NCBI GenBank assembly: GCA_018713055.1
Contig: DVFW01000042.1
Coordinates: 48,592-112,591 of the forward strand
Direction of reading: 5' to 3'
DNA length: 64,000 nt
From: Scatavimonas merdigallinarum
GTDB lineage: Bacteria > Bacillota > Clostridia > Oscillospirales > Acutalibacteraceae
Shown in pieces: positions 8,268 through 16,899 of the stretch (positions are counted from its first letter, which is position 1; every line of letters starts with the position of its first letter). The position numbers and the translations under genes are program-made. Below the pieces are notes generated by a model. It had not been told where the DNA came from and did no database searches. It worked only from the letters and a program-made list of their open reading frames with translations.

Positions 8268-8279
8268 ACGTTTAAAGCA

Positions 8280-9092
8280 TTAGCGGTCTTTTCGGTCCGC
8301 ACCCAGGTCGATATCAATTTCTGCCGTATCGTATTTTTGCAGTTTGTTCTTTTTAGGCTGATAAATCGTTTTAGAAGGGGCTTTTCCCTGTAAACGGCCA
8401 CGTCTGCCGCCAGAGGCTGCGGCAAGCATTTTTCTGCGTTTGTTTATACAGGTAAATACTACGCAGATGACGCCGATTACTGCGCCCACAATCATGGCAA
8501 CGCCTAAATACAGCATCCACTGAAAGGTGGTCTCGTCATCTGCCGATTTGTTGTTTTTTATAAAGTTAAAATCGTTTGTACCATCCATACTTCCGGAAAA
8601 ATCAAGCGCCATTTCCCAGTCGGAAGCATCCAGCTCGTTTGTATCGACCGATTTGCTTACGTCATACAATTCGTTGGGGGCACTGGAAACGGAGCCGTCA
8701 TTATTATAGTCTGCATAGCCATCGTCCGATGAAGTGGAATAACCGTCTGGCGACGGTTCCACAAAAGAAAAATTGTTCTGATATGAATCGTCATAGTAGT
8801 CATCGTAATCGTTGTAGTCATTATAATCGTTGTATGAGGAAGTTTGGCCGCTGGAATCCGGTTGAGAATCGTAGTTGTCTTCAACAGTGCTGGAATCCGG
8901 CAATGGCTCCGGCTGCGGCGGCTCTGTCTGCGATTCGACACCGCTGTCAGAGTATGTGGGGTCTTCATAAATATCATCCGGTTCTCCAACCACGTTGCTG
9001 CTGTCTGTCACGGCAGCTGCATAGTAGCTGCAAAGACAGGCCAGAAAAACGGGAAGGAGCAATTGCACAAATATACGCAGGCGTTGTTTCAT
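8280..9092 (-). CDS. Secreted/membrane-anchored low-complexity protein
   Basis: The ATG at 9092 has GGAGG 8 bases upstream; a TTG further up overlaps that site and was rejected. The 270-residue product has an N-terminal hydrophobic segment (LRIFVQLLLPVFLACLC), a long acidic Tyr/Asp/Ser-rich linker (repeated YND units), one membrane helix around residues 190-215 (YLGVAMIVGAVIGVICVVF) and a basic cytosolic tail (NKRRK, GGRRGR). No catalytic domain is visible. I do not recognise a family. The layout suggests a surface-displayed linker with a cytosolic tail, resembling the anchors of the cohesin proteins further along. Confidence 0.7.
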   Translation of the reverse strand: MKQRLRIFVQLLLPVFLACLCSYYAAAVTDSSNVVGEPDDIYEDPTYSDSGVESQTEPPQPEPLPDSSTVEDNYDSQPDSSGQTSSYNDYNDYNDYDDYYDDSYQNNFSFVEPSPDGYSTSSDDGYADYNNDGSVSSAPNELYDVSKSVDTNELDASDWEMALDFSGSMDGTNDFNFIKNNKSADDETTFQWMLYLGVAMIVGAVIGVICVVFTCINKRRKMLAAASGGRRGRLQGKAPSKTIYQPKKNKLQKYDTAEIDIDLGADRKDR

Positions 9093-9231
9093 TTGCCATG
9101 CCTCCAAAAAAGATTAATACGACTTATAATACCACACAATGGACAAATTTTTCAATACAGATGCAGATTTTCAATTGTTTTTCTGCAAACTGTGCAGTAA
9201 AAACCGGTTAACAGAAAGCAATAACGGCATA

Positions 9232-10365
9232 TTACAGCACGTCTTTAAACATGGTCGGCTGGTAACTGTTGATAGCGGCGTCATTTTTCTCGCATTCATA
9301 CGCTTTGGCCTGCGCATCCATATCTTTTTGATATTCTTCAAATTTCATGGAATACAGCACCGAGCTGCGCTGGGATTCTTCAAAAACATTTTCCGCTTCT
9401 TTATTGATGTCGCCCTTATAGACAAGGTATAAAACAGCGGTGGAATCTTCCCCCACCTGAATTACAGTTGCCTGATTGGCGTCAAGCCCTTCCAGCGCTT
9501 CTTTCAGTTCGTCACCCAGAGAAGAATCTTCTAAAATTTCCGTATTTGTAACGGAAGGATCTTCTTCCAAACCCGCGGCTGTGGTGTAAGCCTGCGCAAT
9601 TTCGTCATAGGTTTTGCTGCCGTTGTTGATCTGCTGTGCATAAGCGTTGAAATCGTCTGTGGCTTGTTTGACTTCCTCCTCACTGAAAGCTACAGAGGTT
9701 GAATCGGTGGAGGAAGCGTCGTCGCTTTCACTGTCGGTTGTTGTATACAAATTCATAGGCAAATATGCGTAATTGGTATAGTTTTCTATGAAATAGGCCT
9801 TAATTTCGTCGTCAGAAACAGCCTTTTCACCGCCTATGCCGTAGATTGCGTCAAAAAGCGCGTTGTATTTGGCGGCAAACAGATATTCTGCACGATAAAA
9901 AGAGTCCTTGGAAATCCCCAGCTTTTCATACGTTTGTCCGTAATAGCTCCATGCCTGGTCCGCATTGCTTTCTGCAGCAGTAAGCTCCGTTTCCGAAAGA
10001 GTCAGACCCTTCTGAGCAAAAAGCTTTTCAGTGTTTAACAGGTTTTTGCAAGCGTTTTCAGCCTCCTGCAAAATATAATCCTGTGCGTTTACCTTGTCGC
10101 CGTTTGGATCTTCAATTTCCTGCGTAAGAACGTCCACCGCTTCTGTTGCGGCTTCTGTTCCCGATTGCGTTGCGCTTTCTGTTTGGGCGGAAGAAACCTG
10201 GTTGGAAGCATATCCGTACGCACCCGACATATAGTAGATATATGTGCCGATAGAAAGCGTGTTTATGTCGTCTTTATATGACCATGATTGGTCAGCGCAA
10301 CTGGCGCTGATTGTAAGCATACCCATTGCAAGGGCCAAAGCAAGCAGCTTTTTTGTTGTTTTCAT
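9232..10365 (-). CDS. SurA/PrsA-type foldase lipoprotein
   Basis: A 377-residue protein. The start at MKTTKKLLALAL gives a lipoprotein signal with lipobox-like S-A-S-C around residue 23, so it should be lipid-anchored outside the membrane. The rest is a SurA_N-like helical chaperone domain with a Thr/Glu-rich stretch near residues 60-80 and a degenerate PpiC-like segment (FSEEEVKQATDDFNAYAQQI; TVIQVGEDSTAVLYLVYKGD). Such proteins help exported proteins fold. It lies downstream of mfd on the same strand, a common clostridial neighbour pair. Rotamase activity is uncertain. Confidence 0.75.
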   Translation of the reverse strand: MKTTKKLLALALAMGMLTISASCADQSWSYKDDINTLSIGTYIYYMSGAYGYASNQVSSAQTESATQSGTEAATEAVDVLTQEIEDPNGDKVNAQDYILQEAENACKNLLNTEKLFAQKGLTLSETELTAAESNADQAWSYYGQTYEKLGISKDSFYRAEYLFAAKYNALFDAIYGIGGEKAVSDDEIKAYFIENYTNYAYLPMNLYTTTDSESDDASSTDSTSVAFSEEEVKQATDDFNAYAQQINNGSKTYDEIAQAYTTAAGLEEDPSVTNTEILEDSSLGDELKEALEGLDANQATVIQVGEDSTAVLYLVYKGDINKEAENVFEESQRSSVLYSMKFEEYQKDMDAQAKAYECEKNDAAINSYQPTMFKDVL

Positions 10366-10487
10366 AATGGTATGATCGTTCCTTTCGTTTAATACAAATC
10401 GTAAGTAATTATACACGTTTGGGACAAATTTGTCTATAATAATTCCATCATTTTAAAAGGAGTTCACAATTTAATTAGAAACAAAAG

Positions 10488-13400
10488 TCATCCGCGCAGG
10501 GCAAAAATCGTATGCAACGCCGCTTGTACAGAAAGATTTTTCCCCATTTTTACCGCAATATAAGGCTTACTTCCGGCGTTTAAGAGCGCCTTGCCTTTCA
10601 GGCGCGCGATAATATCTGCTACCGCAGGCGACTTTATCTGTTTGACATAGAGCAGAAACGTATAGCCCTGTTGTTTAATTTCATAAATGCCCATAGCTGC
10701 GGCAGCGCTGCGTACCAACGCTATATCAATCAGCCCAAGCACAGCCTGCGGGGGCTCGCCGAAACGGTCAATCAGCTCGTCTGTAACATCGCGCGCATCC
10801 TCTTTGTTGCGGATGTCTGAAATATGACGGTAAATATCAAGCCGTTGGCTTAAGCTTTGAATGTAATCTTCCGGGATATGCGCCTGAATCTGCACGTCGA
10901 TCAGGCATTCCAGTTCCGCGCTGCTGTTAGACTGTCCCTTTTCTTCGTTGACAGCCTCGCTAAGCAGCTTTAAATACATATCATAGCCAACGTCTTCCAT
11001 ATGCCCGTGCTGCTGCGCGCCGAGAATATTTCCTGCGCCGCGCAGTTCCAGGTCGCGCATGGCAATTTTAAAGCCGGAGCCAAACTGTGTGAATTCCCGT
11101 ATGGCGGTTAGGCGCTTTTGCGATATTTCGCTGAGCACTTTGTTTTGAACAAACGTAAAATAGGCATAGGCCCGCCTGGAAGAGCGGCCTACGCGCCCGC
11201 GCAGCTGGTGCAATTGGGAAAGCCCCATACAGTCTGCGTTTTCTATAATCAGCGTGTTGGCGTTTGGGAGGTCAATTCCCGTTTCAATAATAGTGGTACA
11301 TACAAGCACGTTCACTTCCTGCTCAAGCATCTTGCGCCAAACGCTGGAAAGCTCCTGTTCGGTCATTTTTCCATGTCCAACGGCGATTTTGGCTTCCGGC
11401 ATCATAGTTCGCAGTTTTTGGGCCTTTTGCTCTATGCTTTCGACTTTGTTGTGCAGATAGAACACCTGGCCGCCGCGGCGGAGCTCACGGCGGATCGCTT
11501 CACAAATTACAGCATCGTCATGTTCCAGCACATAGGTTTGTACGGGGTATCTGTCTTGCGGCGCTTCTTCCAAAATCGACATATCGCGTATGCCGCTCAT
11601 TGCCATATTCAGCGTTCTTGGAATGGGCGTGGCGGAAAGCGTCAGGACGTCTACATTTTTACAAAGCGCTTTAAACCGTTCCTTTTGCGCCACGCCAAAG
11701 CGCTGTTCTTCATCAATAATACATAATCCCAAGTCGTGAAACTGCACGTCCTTTTGCACCAGCCGATGGGTTCCAACGACCATATCTATGTCGCCGCGCC
11801 GCAAACGCCGGATTATGTCGGCCTGCTGCTTGGAGGAACGAAAACGGGACAAAAGCTCGATCCTTACAGGGTAACCTTCAAAACGACGCAGAACCGTCTG
11901 ATAATGCTGCCAGGCAAGAATCGTTGTGGGGCAAAGCAGCGCGCACTGCTTGGAGTCTGTCACACATTTAAATGCGGCGCGCAGCGCAACTTCTGTTTTT
12001 CCAAAGCCCACGTCGCCGCATAAAAGCCGGTCCATGGGGGCTGTATGCTCCATATCGTTTTTTATTTCGTCTATACAGCGAATCTGGTCTTCCGTTTCTT
12101 CATATTCAAAACGTGCTTCAAAATCTCTCTGCCAGTCAGAATCCGGCGGGAAGGCGTGACCCTGCGCCTGCATGCGCTGGGCATACAGGGCGATCAGCTC
12201 CTTAGCCATATCTTTAACGGCGCTCCTGACGCGGGCTTTTGCTTTTTGCCAATCCGTACTGCCCAGCCGGCTTAAACGCACTGCGGAGTTTTCGCGTGGA
12301 CCAATGTATTTTGAAATTAAATCTAACTGGGTAACGGGGACGTAAAGTGCATCTTTCTTTGCATATTCGACCTTGATATAGTCCTTTACAATCCCTTGTG
12401 TTTCTATTTTGTGAATACCGCTGAAAATACCAATGCCATGCGTGGAATGGACAACATAATCCCCAACGTTCAGCTCTGCCAGACTGTAAATTTGCCGGGC
12501 GTTTTTATTTTTTGCCTTCTTTTTTCTGGAAGCATGGACAACCTGCCCGTGGGTAATAAGTATGAAATGTAAAGCCGGGTATTCAAACCCGGACGACAGG
12601 CAGCCTTCCATTACATAAATTTTTCCCTGTACAGGCTGCGAAAGCTGCTCTGTTAACTGTACGGGGAATCCTTTTTCTGAAAGAGCCTGCACAACAGACT
12701 GCGCGCTGCGCGCGGTACCGGCCAGAACGACCACGCTGCTGTTTTTGTGAAAAGCAGCCTGCAGGTCTTCGCAAAGCACCTGGATTGAGCCGCTCCAGGT
12801 TGAAAGTTGCTTGGCGGTGAAAGAAACAAGCTCATGCAGCGGCAGGTCGTAACTGCCGTGTGTAAAATTGTCCAAATAGATCAGCCTTGCCCGCCTGAAA
12901 ATGTCAAGCAGGTCTGTCTGGTCAAGGAAATAGGTGTCATATCCTTTGCACAGTGCACCGGTGGAAAAGCAGTCTTTCAGTTCTTCCTCAAACAGACGCG
13001 TATACGCACGCATGCGGTCGTTTGTTTTGACAGGCTCAGAGATAAAAAGAAAGTCTTCCCCGCCCATATAATCAAAAAGTGTAGCCGGCTTTTCATAAAC
13101 CAGACTGATAAATTTATCTTTAGAAGCAATTGTAAGCCCGTTTTTCAAAGCGTCTGCTTCATTTTGCAAAACCTGGCGCGCAAGCGGCGCCGCTTTGCCG
13201 CGCAGCAAGGCGGCGTGGCGCTCAATTTGTAGGGCGAGCGCGTTTTTATCCTGGATCAGAACTTCGGTGGAGGGGGTAAGCGTCAGTTCTTCAATATATT
13301 CGGTTCTGCGTTGGGTTTCCGGATCAAAATAATTGAGCGTGTCAACCTGGTCGCCCCAGAATTCTGCACGCACAGGAGCCGGGGCATCCGGCATGTAAAA

Positions 13401-13940
13401 GTCCAGAATACCGCCTCTTACAGCAAACTGGCCGGCGCCTTCGACCTGCTCACAACGTTCATAACCAATGCGTATTAGCGCTTGCACGGCTGCTTCCATA
13501 GACAAGTTGCCGCCGGAGCGGAAGTTGAGCGTGGCTTTTTTTAGAAATTCAGGGGGAATGGTGTATTGGCTTGCTGCATCTATACAGGCAATGACTACGG
13601 AAAACTCACCGCGCAGCATTTTGGAAAGTACGCTTAAACGTTTATGCTCATACTCGTGCGACTGCCCCTGCACGTCCCGAAACGTAAAGTCGCGCAGCGG
13701 GTATACAAGCGCTCTGGAGCCCATAGAGGACAGGTCGTTTGCAAGTGTTTGCGCTTCGGCTTCGTTCGACACGGCAACCAGAGCCCGGTTGCCGGTTTCG
13801 CTGCATAGCGAATGAATTATATGCGCCTTATGAATTGCGGCCAAGCCGGTGGCGGCCAATGTAGAGCAGGGTAGCGCCGCGCAGTCGCGCAGCCGACGGT
13901 ATTCCGGCAATTGTTGCAGAATGCTTGTTAAAAATTTCAT
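10488..13940 (-). CDS. mfd: Transcription-repair coupling factor Mfd
   Basis: The start MKFLTSILQQLPEYRRL at 13940 gives 1150 residues, the usual Mfd length; the longer frame to 14018 adds an unlikely leader. N-terminal UvrB-like region: VQALIRIGYERCEQVEGAGQ precedes FAVRGGILDFYMPD. RNA polymerase-interaction domain: LNVGDYVVHSTHGIGIF. Translocase: Walker A GDVGFGKTEVALRAAF, DEEQRFG (DEExH-like), TLSATPIPRTLNMAMSG, and the TRG motif region TTIIETGIDLPNANTLI with QLHQLRGRVGRS. Mfd removes stalled RNA polymerase at lesions and recruits UvrA. It lies just downstream of pth. Confidence 0.98.
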   Translation of the reverse strand: MKFLTSILQQLPEYRRLRDCAALPCSTLAATGLAAIHKAHIIHSLCSETGNRALVAVSNEAEAQTLANDLSSMGSRALVYPLRDFTFRDVQGQSHEYEHKRLSVLSKMLRGEFSVVIACIDAASQYTIPPEFLKKATLNFRSGGNLSMEAAVQALIRIGYERCEQVEGAGQFAVRGGILDFYMPDAPAPVRAEFWGDQVDTLNYFDPETQRRTEYIEELTLTPSTEVLIQDKNALALQIERHAALLRGKAAPLARQVLQNEADALKNGLTIASKDKFISLVYEKPATLFDYMGGEDFLFISEPVKTNDRMRAYTRLFEEELKDCFSTGALCKGYDTYFLDQTDLLDIFRRARLIYLDNFTHGSYDLPLHELVSFTAKQLSTWSGSIQVLCEDLQAAFHKNSSVVVLAGTARSAQSVVQALSEKGFPVQLTEQLSQPVQGKIYVMEGCLSSGFEYPALHFILITHGQVVHASRKKKAKNKNARQIYSLAELNVGDYVVHSTHGIGIFSGIHKIETQGIVKDYIKVEYAKKDALYVPVTQLDLISKYIGPRENSAVRLSRLGSTDWQKAKARVRSAVKDMAKELIALYAQRMQAQGHAFPPDSDWQRDFEARFEYEETEDQIRCIDEIKNDMEHTAPMDRLLCGDVGFGKTEVALRAAFKCVTDSKQCALLCPTTILAWQHYQTVLRRFEGYPVRIELLSRFRSSKQQADIIRRLRRGDIDMVVGTHRLVQKDVQFHDLGLCIIDEEQRFGVAQKERFKALCKNVDVLTLSATPIPRTLNMAMSGIRDMSILEEAPQDRYPVQTYVLEHDDAVICEAIRRELRRGGQVFYLHNKVESIEQKAQKLRTMMPEAKIAVGHGKMTEQELSSVWRKMLEQEVNVLVCTTIIETGIDLPNANTLIIENADCMGLSQLHQLRGRVGRSSRRAYAYFTFVQNKVLSEISQKRLTAIREFTQFGSGFKIAMRDLELRGAGNILGAQQHGHMEDVGYDMYLKLLSEAVNEEKGQSNSSAELECLIDVQIQAHIPEDYIQSLSQRLDIYRHISDIRNKEDARDVTDELIDRFGEPPQAVLGLIDIALVRSAAAAMGIYEIKQQGYTFLLYVKQIKSPAVADIIARLKGKALLNAGSKPYIAVKMGKNLSVQAALHTIFALRG

Positions 13941-14021
13941 GAATTTCCCAACCGTATCCTTTGTAAAATAAAATATGTAAACAGCAAAGGAAGCGCCCGG
14001 CGGCATTATGCCGGGCAAAGG

Positions 14022-14630
14022 TCAGCTGTTGTAAAGGTTCATGGCTTTATCGATTTCGCCGTTGATGATAAGTTCCACAGCTGCGCAGGCGTTGCAGGCT
14101 GCTGTATCCAAACGCTCCAGCTCGTCTGGCGTAAAACGGGACAATACCCAGTCTGCAAGTTCCCACCCTGGGTTTGGTTTAGCGCCGATCCCCAGCTTTA
14201 TGCGGGGAAAATCGTCTTTACCGGAAAGGTAAATAATGCTGCGCATACCTTTTTGCCCGCCATCGCTGCCTTTTCTGCGGATGCGCAGGCGGCCTACATC
14301 CAGAGAAACGTCATCAAACAGTATAATGACATGTGCAGGCGGAATTTTGTAGAAAGACATCGCCTGTGTCACAGACTGTCCGCTGTGATTCATAAAGGTC
14401 TGCGGTTTTAAAAGCAAGGTCCGGCGTCCGCTGATTGTACATTCTCCATACAGCGCCTTAAACTTCAAACGGTTAAGCTGTGTCCCGTGCTTTTCAGCGA
14501 GCTTTTCTATGGTGATATAGCCTGCGTTGTGCCGCGTGTTTTCATATTCACGCCCGGGGTTCCCAAGACCGGCAACAATATATTCCACCGGTCCGGTCAA
14601 AGGTTTGCTTTTTTTTAAAAAATGCATCAT
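14022..14630 (-). CDS. pth: Peptidyl-tRNA hydrolase
   Basis: A 202-residue protein. It carries the Pth signatures: AGLGNPGREYENTRHNAG (with the Asn and catalytic His), LKPQTFMNHSG, the DDVSLDVGRLRIR segment and GSDGGQKGMRSI. It cleaves peptidyl-tRNA released from ribosomes to recycle tRNA. The ATG at 14630 is preceded by GGAGA at a proper distance. It sits between prs and mfd as in Bacillus (spoVC position). A terminator-like hairpin separates it from prs. Confidence 0.97.
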   Translation of the reverse strand: MMHFLKKSKPLTGPVEYIVAGLGNPGREYENTRHNAGYITIEKLAEKHGTQLNRLKFKALYGECTISGRRTLLLKPQTFMNHSGQSVTQAMSFYKIPPAHVIILFDDVSLDVGRLRIRRKGSDGGQKGMRSIIYLSGKDDFPRIKLGIGAKPNPGWELADWVLSRFTPDELERLDTAACNACAAVELIINGEIDKAMNLYNS

Positions 14631-14713
14631 GATTTCGTCTCCGTTTTGGCGGCATGGGCCATACAGCGCTGGAGTCCGCCTGTTTTTTCAGCGCTGTTTT
14701 TATTTTTATACGG

Positions 14714-14742
14714 CTAAAAGGCGGCATAAACTGTATGCCGCC
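14714..14742 (-). terminator. Terminator after prs
   Basis: On the minus strand the stem GGCGGCATA / TATGCCGCC with a short loop is followed by TTTT. It lies between the prs stop and the pth start. Some read-through into pth is likely, given the conserved gene order. Confidence 0.65.
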
Positions 14743-14772
14743 TGGAAAGTTTATCTGTATGGATAGAAAAGA

Positions 14773-15732
14773 TCAGCCAAACATGGGGGAAACAGGTTTG
14801 TCGGCATAAATTCTTTCGATTGCTTCGGCAAATACGGGCGCCACGGGAAGAATGGTAAATTTATCCAGCATTTTGTCGTCTGGGATCGGAACGGTGTCAA
14901 GTAAAATCAGTTCTTTAATAGGGCTTTTTTCAATTCTCTCGATCGCCGGGCCGGAAAGGACAGAATGCGTAGCACAGGCATAAACGCTTGTTGCGCCGCC
15001 CTTTTCTATAATGGCGGTTGCAGCGTTGCAAAGTGTGCCGGCAGTGTCGATCATATCGTCGACAAGGATAACCTTTTTGCCCTCTACATCGCCGATAATG
15101 TTCATAACTTCAGAAACGTTGGCCTTCTGGCGGCGCTTATCAATAATAGCAAGCGGACAGCCGATTTTTGCGGCAAAATTTCTGGCCCTTGTAACGGACC
15201 CCAGGTCGGGCGAAACAACAACATACTCGTCTGTTTTGGTAGCAATCTGTTCTCTTAAATGTGCAGCCAGCATGGGCGCGCCCAGCAGATGGTCAACAGG
15301 AATATTGAAAAAGCCCTGAATCTGCGCTGCATGCAGGTCCATTGTAAGCACACGGTCCGCCCCGGCGACGGTAATCAGGTCGGCAACCAGCTTTGCAGAG
15401 ATTGGATCTCTGGCCTTGGCCTTTCTGTCCTGCCTTGCATAGCCAAAATACGGCATAACGGCCGTAATGCGCGCGGCAGAAGCGCGCTTCATAGCGTCGA
15501 TCATAATTAAAAGCTCCATGATGTTGTTGTTTACAGGCGCGCAGGTCGACTGTACAATAAAGCACTCGGAGCCTCTGACTGATTCATGCAGCGAAACGGA
15601 AATTTCCCCGTCGCTGAAGGTAGAGCAGTCGGACTTTCCAAGCGGAAGGCCAAGGCAGCCTGCAATGCCCTGCGCCACGTCTTTATTGGAGCTTCCTGTG
15701 AAAATTTTAATGTCCTTACCGTGAAAATTCAT
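14773..15732 (-). CDS. prs: Ribose-phosphate pyrophosphokinase
   Basis: A 319-residue enzyme making PRPP from ribose 5-phosphate and ATP. Motifs seen: FSDGEISVSLHESVRGSE, the flexible loop region FGYARQDRKAKARDPIS, LTMDLHAAQIQGFF and the PRPP-binding loop VILVDDMIDTAGTL. Length and motifs fit class I Prs. The ribosome binding site AGGGGG precedes the ATG. It follows the GlmU-like gene, the ancestral Firmicutes order. Confidence 0.98.
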   Translation of the reverse strand: MNFHGKDIKIFTGSSNKDVAQGIAGCLGLPLGKSDCSTFSDGEISVSLHESVRGSECFIVQSTCAPVNNNIMELLIMIDAMKRASAARITAVMPYFGYARQDRKAKARDPISAKLVADLITVAGADRVLTMDLHAAQIQGFFNIPVDHLLGAPMLAAHLREQIATKTDEYVVVSPDLGSVTRARNFAAKIGCPLAIIDKRRQKANVSEVMNIIGDVEGKKVILVDDMIDTAGTLCNAATAIIEKGGATSVYACATHSVLSGPAIERIEKSPIKELILLDTVPIPDDKMLDKFTILPVAPVFAEAIERIYADKPVSPMFG

Positions 15733-15785
15733 GATTGATCCCCCTGATATAAATTAAAATGTGCAGCCCAAAAGGCCATGCACAT

Positions 15786-16550
15786 TTATACATGCAAGCT
15801 TCCGTATTTTTTTTCTGCAAGCCTGTTTAATTCTGCAAGCTGCTGCGGGTCGTTCGCCCCCAAAACCGCGTCTGCGCACGGCGCAGTAAACGCCTGCACG
15901 GTTTTGCCCTTCTGCAAGAGCAGCTTCAGCGCGTCGGGCAGGTAATATTCCCGCGCGTTGTTATTTGTGGTAATATCGCCAAGCACTTCTAAAAGCGCAT
16001 CTATATGAAACCAGTAGGCGCCGGAGTTGACTTCCCGGATCAGCGCGGTTTTCCCGTCTGTATCCTTTTGCTCTACAACGGCGCGCAGCGTGCCTGTATG
16101 ATTATCCCTGATAATTCTGCCATAACCGGAAGGGTCGTCCACATTTGCAGAAATAACCGTTGCGCTGCTTTGCTTTTTTTTGTGCAGCGCATATGCGTCC
16201 CGGATTGTTTCGCCGTTGATAAACGGTGCGTCGCCGTTTAAAACAACAACGTCGCCCCCGCCGTTTTTCTGTAAAAAATCCTTTGCCGTCATGACAGCGT
16301 GGCCTGTTCCAAGGCGTTCAGACTGAAATACAGTTTCAAGCGGATAGGGCAGCGTTTTTATATATGCGTCTATACATTCGTGCTTATACCCGGTAACAAT
16401 GCATATACGGTCAATGCCGCTTTCTTTTAAAGCGTCTAGTACCCATTGCAGCATGGGCTTTTCAAGCACCATGGAAAGTGTTTTGGGCTTTTGCGAGCGC
16501 ATGCGCGTTCCCTCGCCGCCTGCTAAAATTACGGCGCACTGCTGTGACAT
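15786..16550 (-). CDS. GlmU-like UDP-GlcNAc pyrophosphorylase domain without acetyltransferase half
   Basis: The start MSQQCAVILAGGEGTRM at 16550 has AGGAG 8 bases upstream. The product is 254 residues. It has the nucleotidyltransferase signature LAGGEGTRMRSQKPKTL, ERLGTGHAVM, VVVLNGDAPFI and GYGRIIRD, EVNSGAYWF, with TNNNAREYYLPD, all GlmU-type. GlmU is normally ~450 residues with a C-terminal left-handed beta-helix acetyltransferase; here the gene stops after the first domain and prs follows after 54 bases. The neighbourhood (prs, pth, mfd) is that of glmU. The acetyltransferase step must come from another gene or another route. Confidence 0.88.
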   Translation of the reverse strand: MSQQCAVILAGGEGTRMRSQKPKTLSMVLEKPMLQWVLDALKESGIDRICIVTGYKHECIDAYIKTLPYPLETVFQSERLGTGHAVMTAKDFLQKNGGGDVVVLNGDAPFINGETIRDAYALHKKKQSSATVISANVDDPSGYGRIIRDNHTGTLRAVVEQKDTDGKTALIREVNSGAYWFHIDALLEVLGDITTNNNAREYYLPDALKLLLQKGKTVQAFTAPCADAVLGANDPQQLAELNRLAEKKYGSLHV

Positions 16551-16662
16551 AAGAGCACTCCTTTTTACATGCTGTTTTTTTGCAGCCTGCAAAGCCCCGT
16601 TTCCCAGCTATACAGTGCAAAGCGGGTGCAAATGCACGTTATTTTTTGTCCTACAGATATTC

Positions 16663-16692
16663 ATATTATCGCACAGATATTATATTTTTCAA
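16663..16692 (-). promoter_or_regulatory. Candidate promoter of the glmU-like/prs operon
   Basis: On the minus strand TTGAAA is followed by 18 bases and TAATAT, about 110 bases before the glmU-like start. This is the best sigma-A match in the divergent region. Confidence 0.45.
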
Positions 16693-16807
16693 GTTTTAAA
16701 TTACACTTTCTGACAATTTTAACGTTTTCAACAGTATTATGTTTTATAATAATCATTAAATTAGTCTGTTTTTATTGGAAAAAAGTATAGCCTTTTCAGG
16801 AAATCTT

Positions 16808-16816
16808 TGCTATAAT
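16808..16816 (+). promoter_or_regulatory. Extended -10 promoter of ppdK
   Basis: TGCTATAAT lies 84 bases upstream of the ppdK ATG. No good -35 is present, which fits an extended -10 promoter. The rest of the 349-base gap is AT-rich, with no open frame supported. Confidence 0.6.
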
Positions 16817-16899
16817 ACAACGTGGACTTGTAAAGTCAGTTTATCTTGTAAATGGTGCAAATGCATTTTGCACGGAAAAAATTTTAGGAGGTCATTCCA

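Larger units (their letters stand above)
16626..16865. repeat. Repeated GTGCAAATGCA element in the glmU-ppdK divergent region
   Basis: The 11-mer GTGCAAATGCA occurs at 16626-16636 and again at 16855-16865. Each copy is partly palindromic (GTGCA/TGCAC-like), and the second extends into an inverted repeat with TTTTGCAC. One copy lies in each 5' leader of the divergent genes. A shared operator is possible. Confidence 0.4.

Noticed and set aside
8576..9211. 211-codon plus-strand frame
   Set aside because: Antisense to the low-complexity membrane protein; composition (His/Arg/Cys) is that of a shadow frame.
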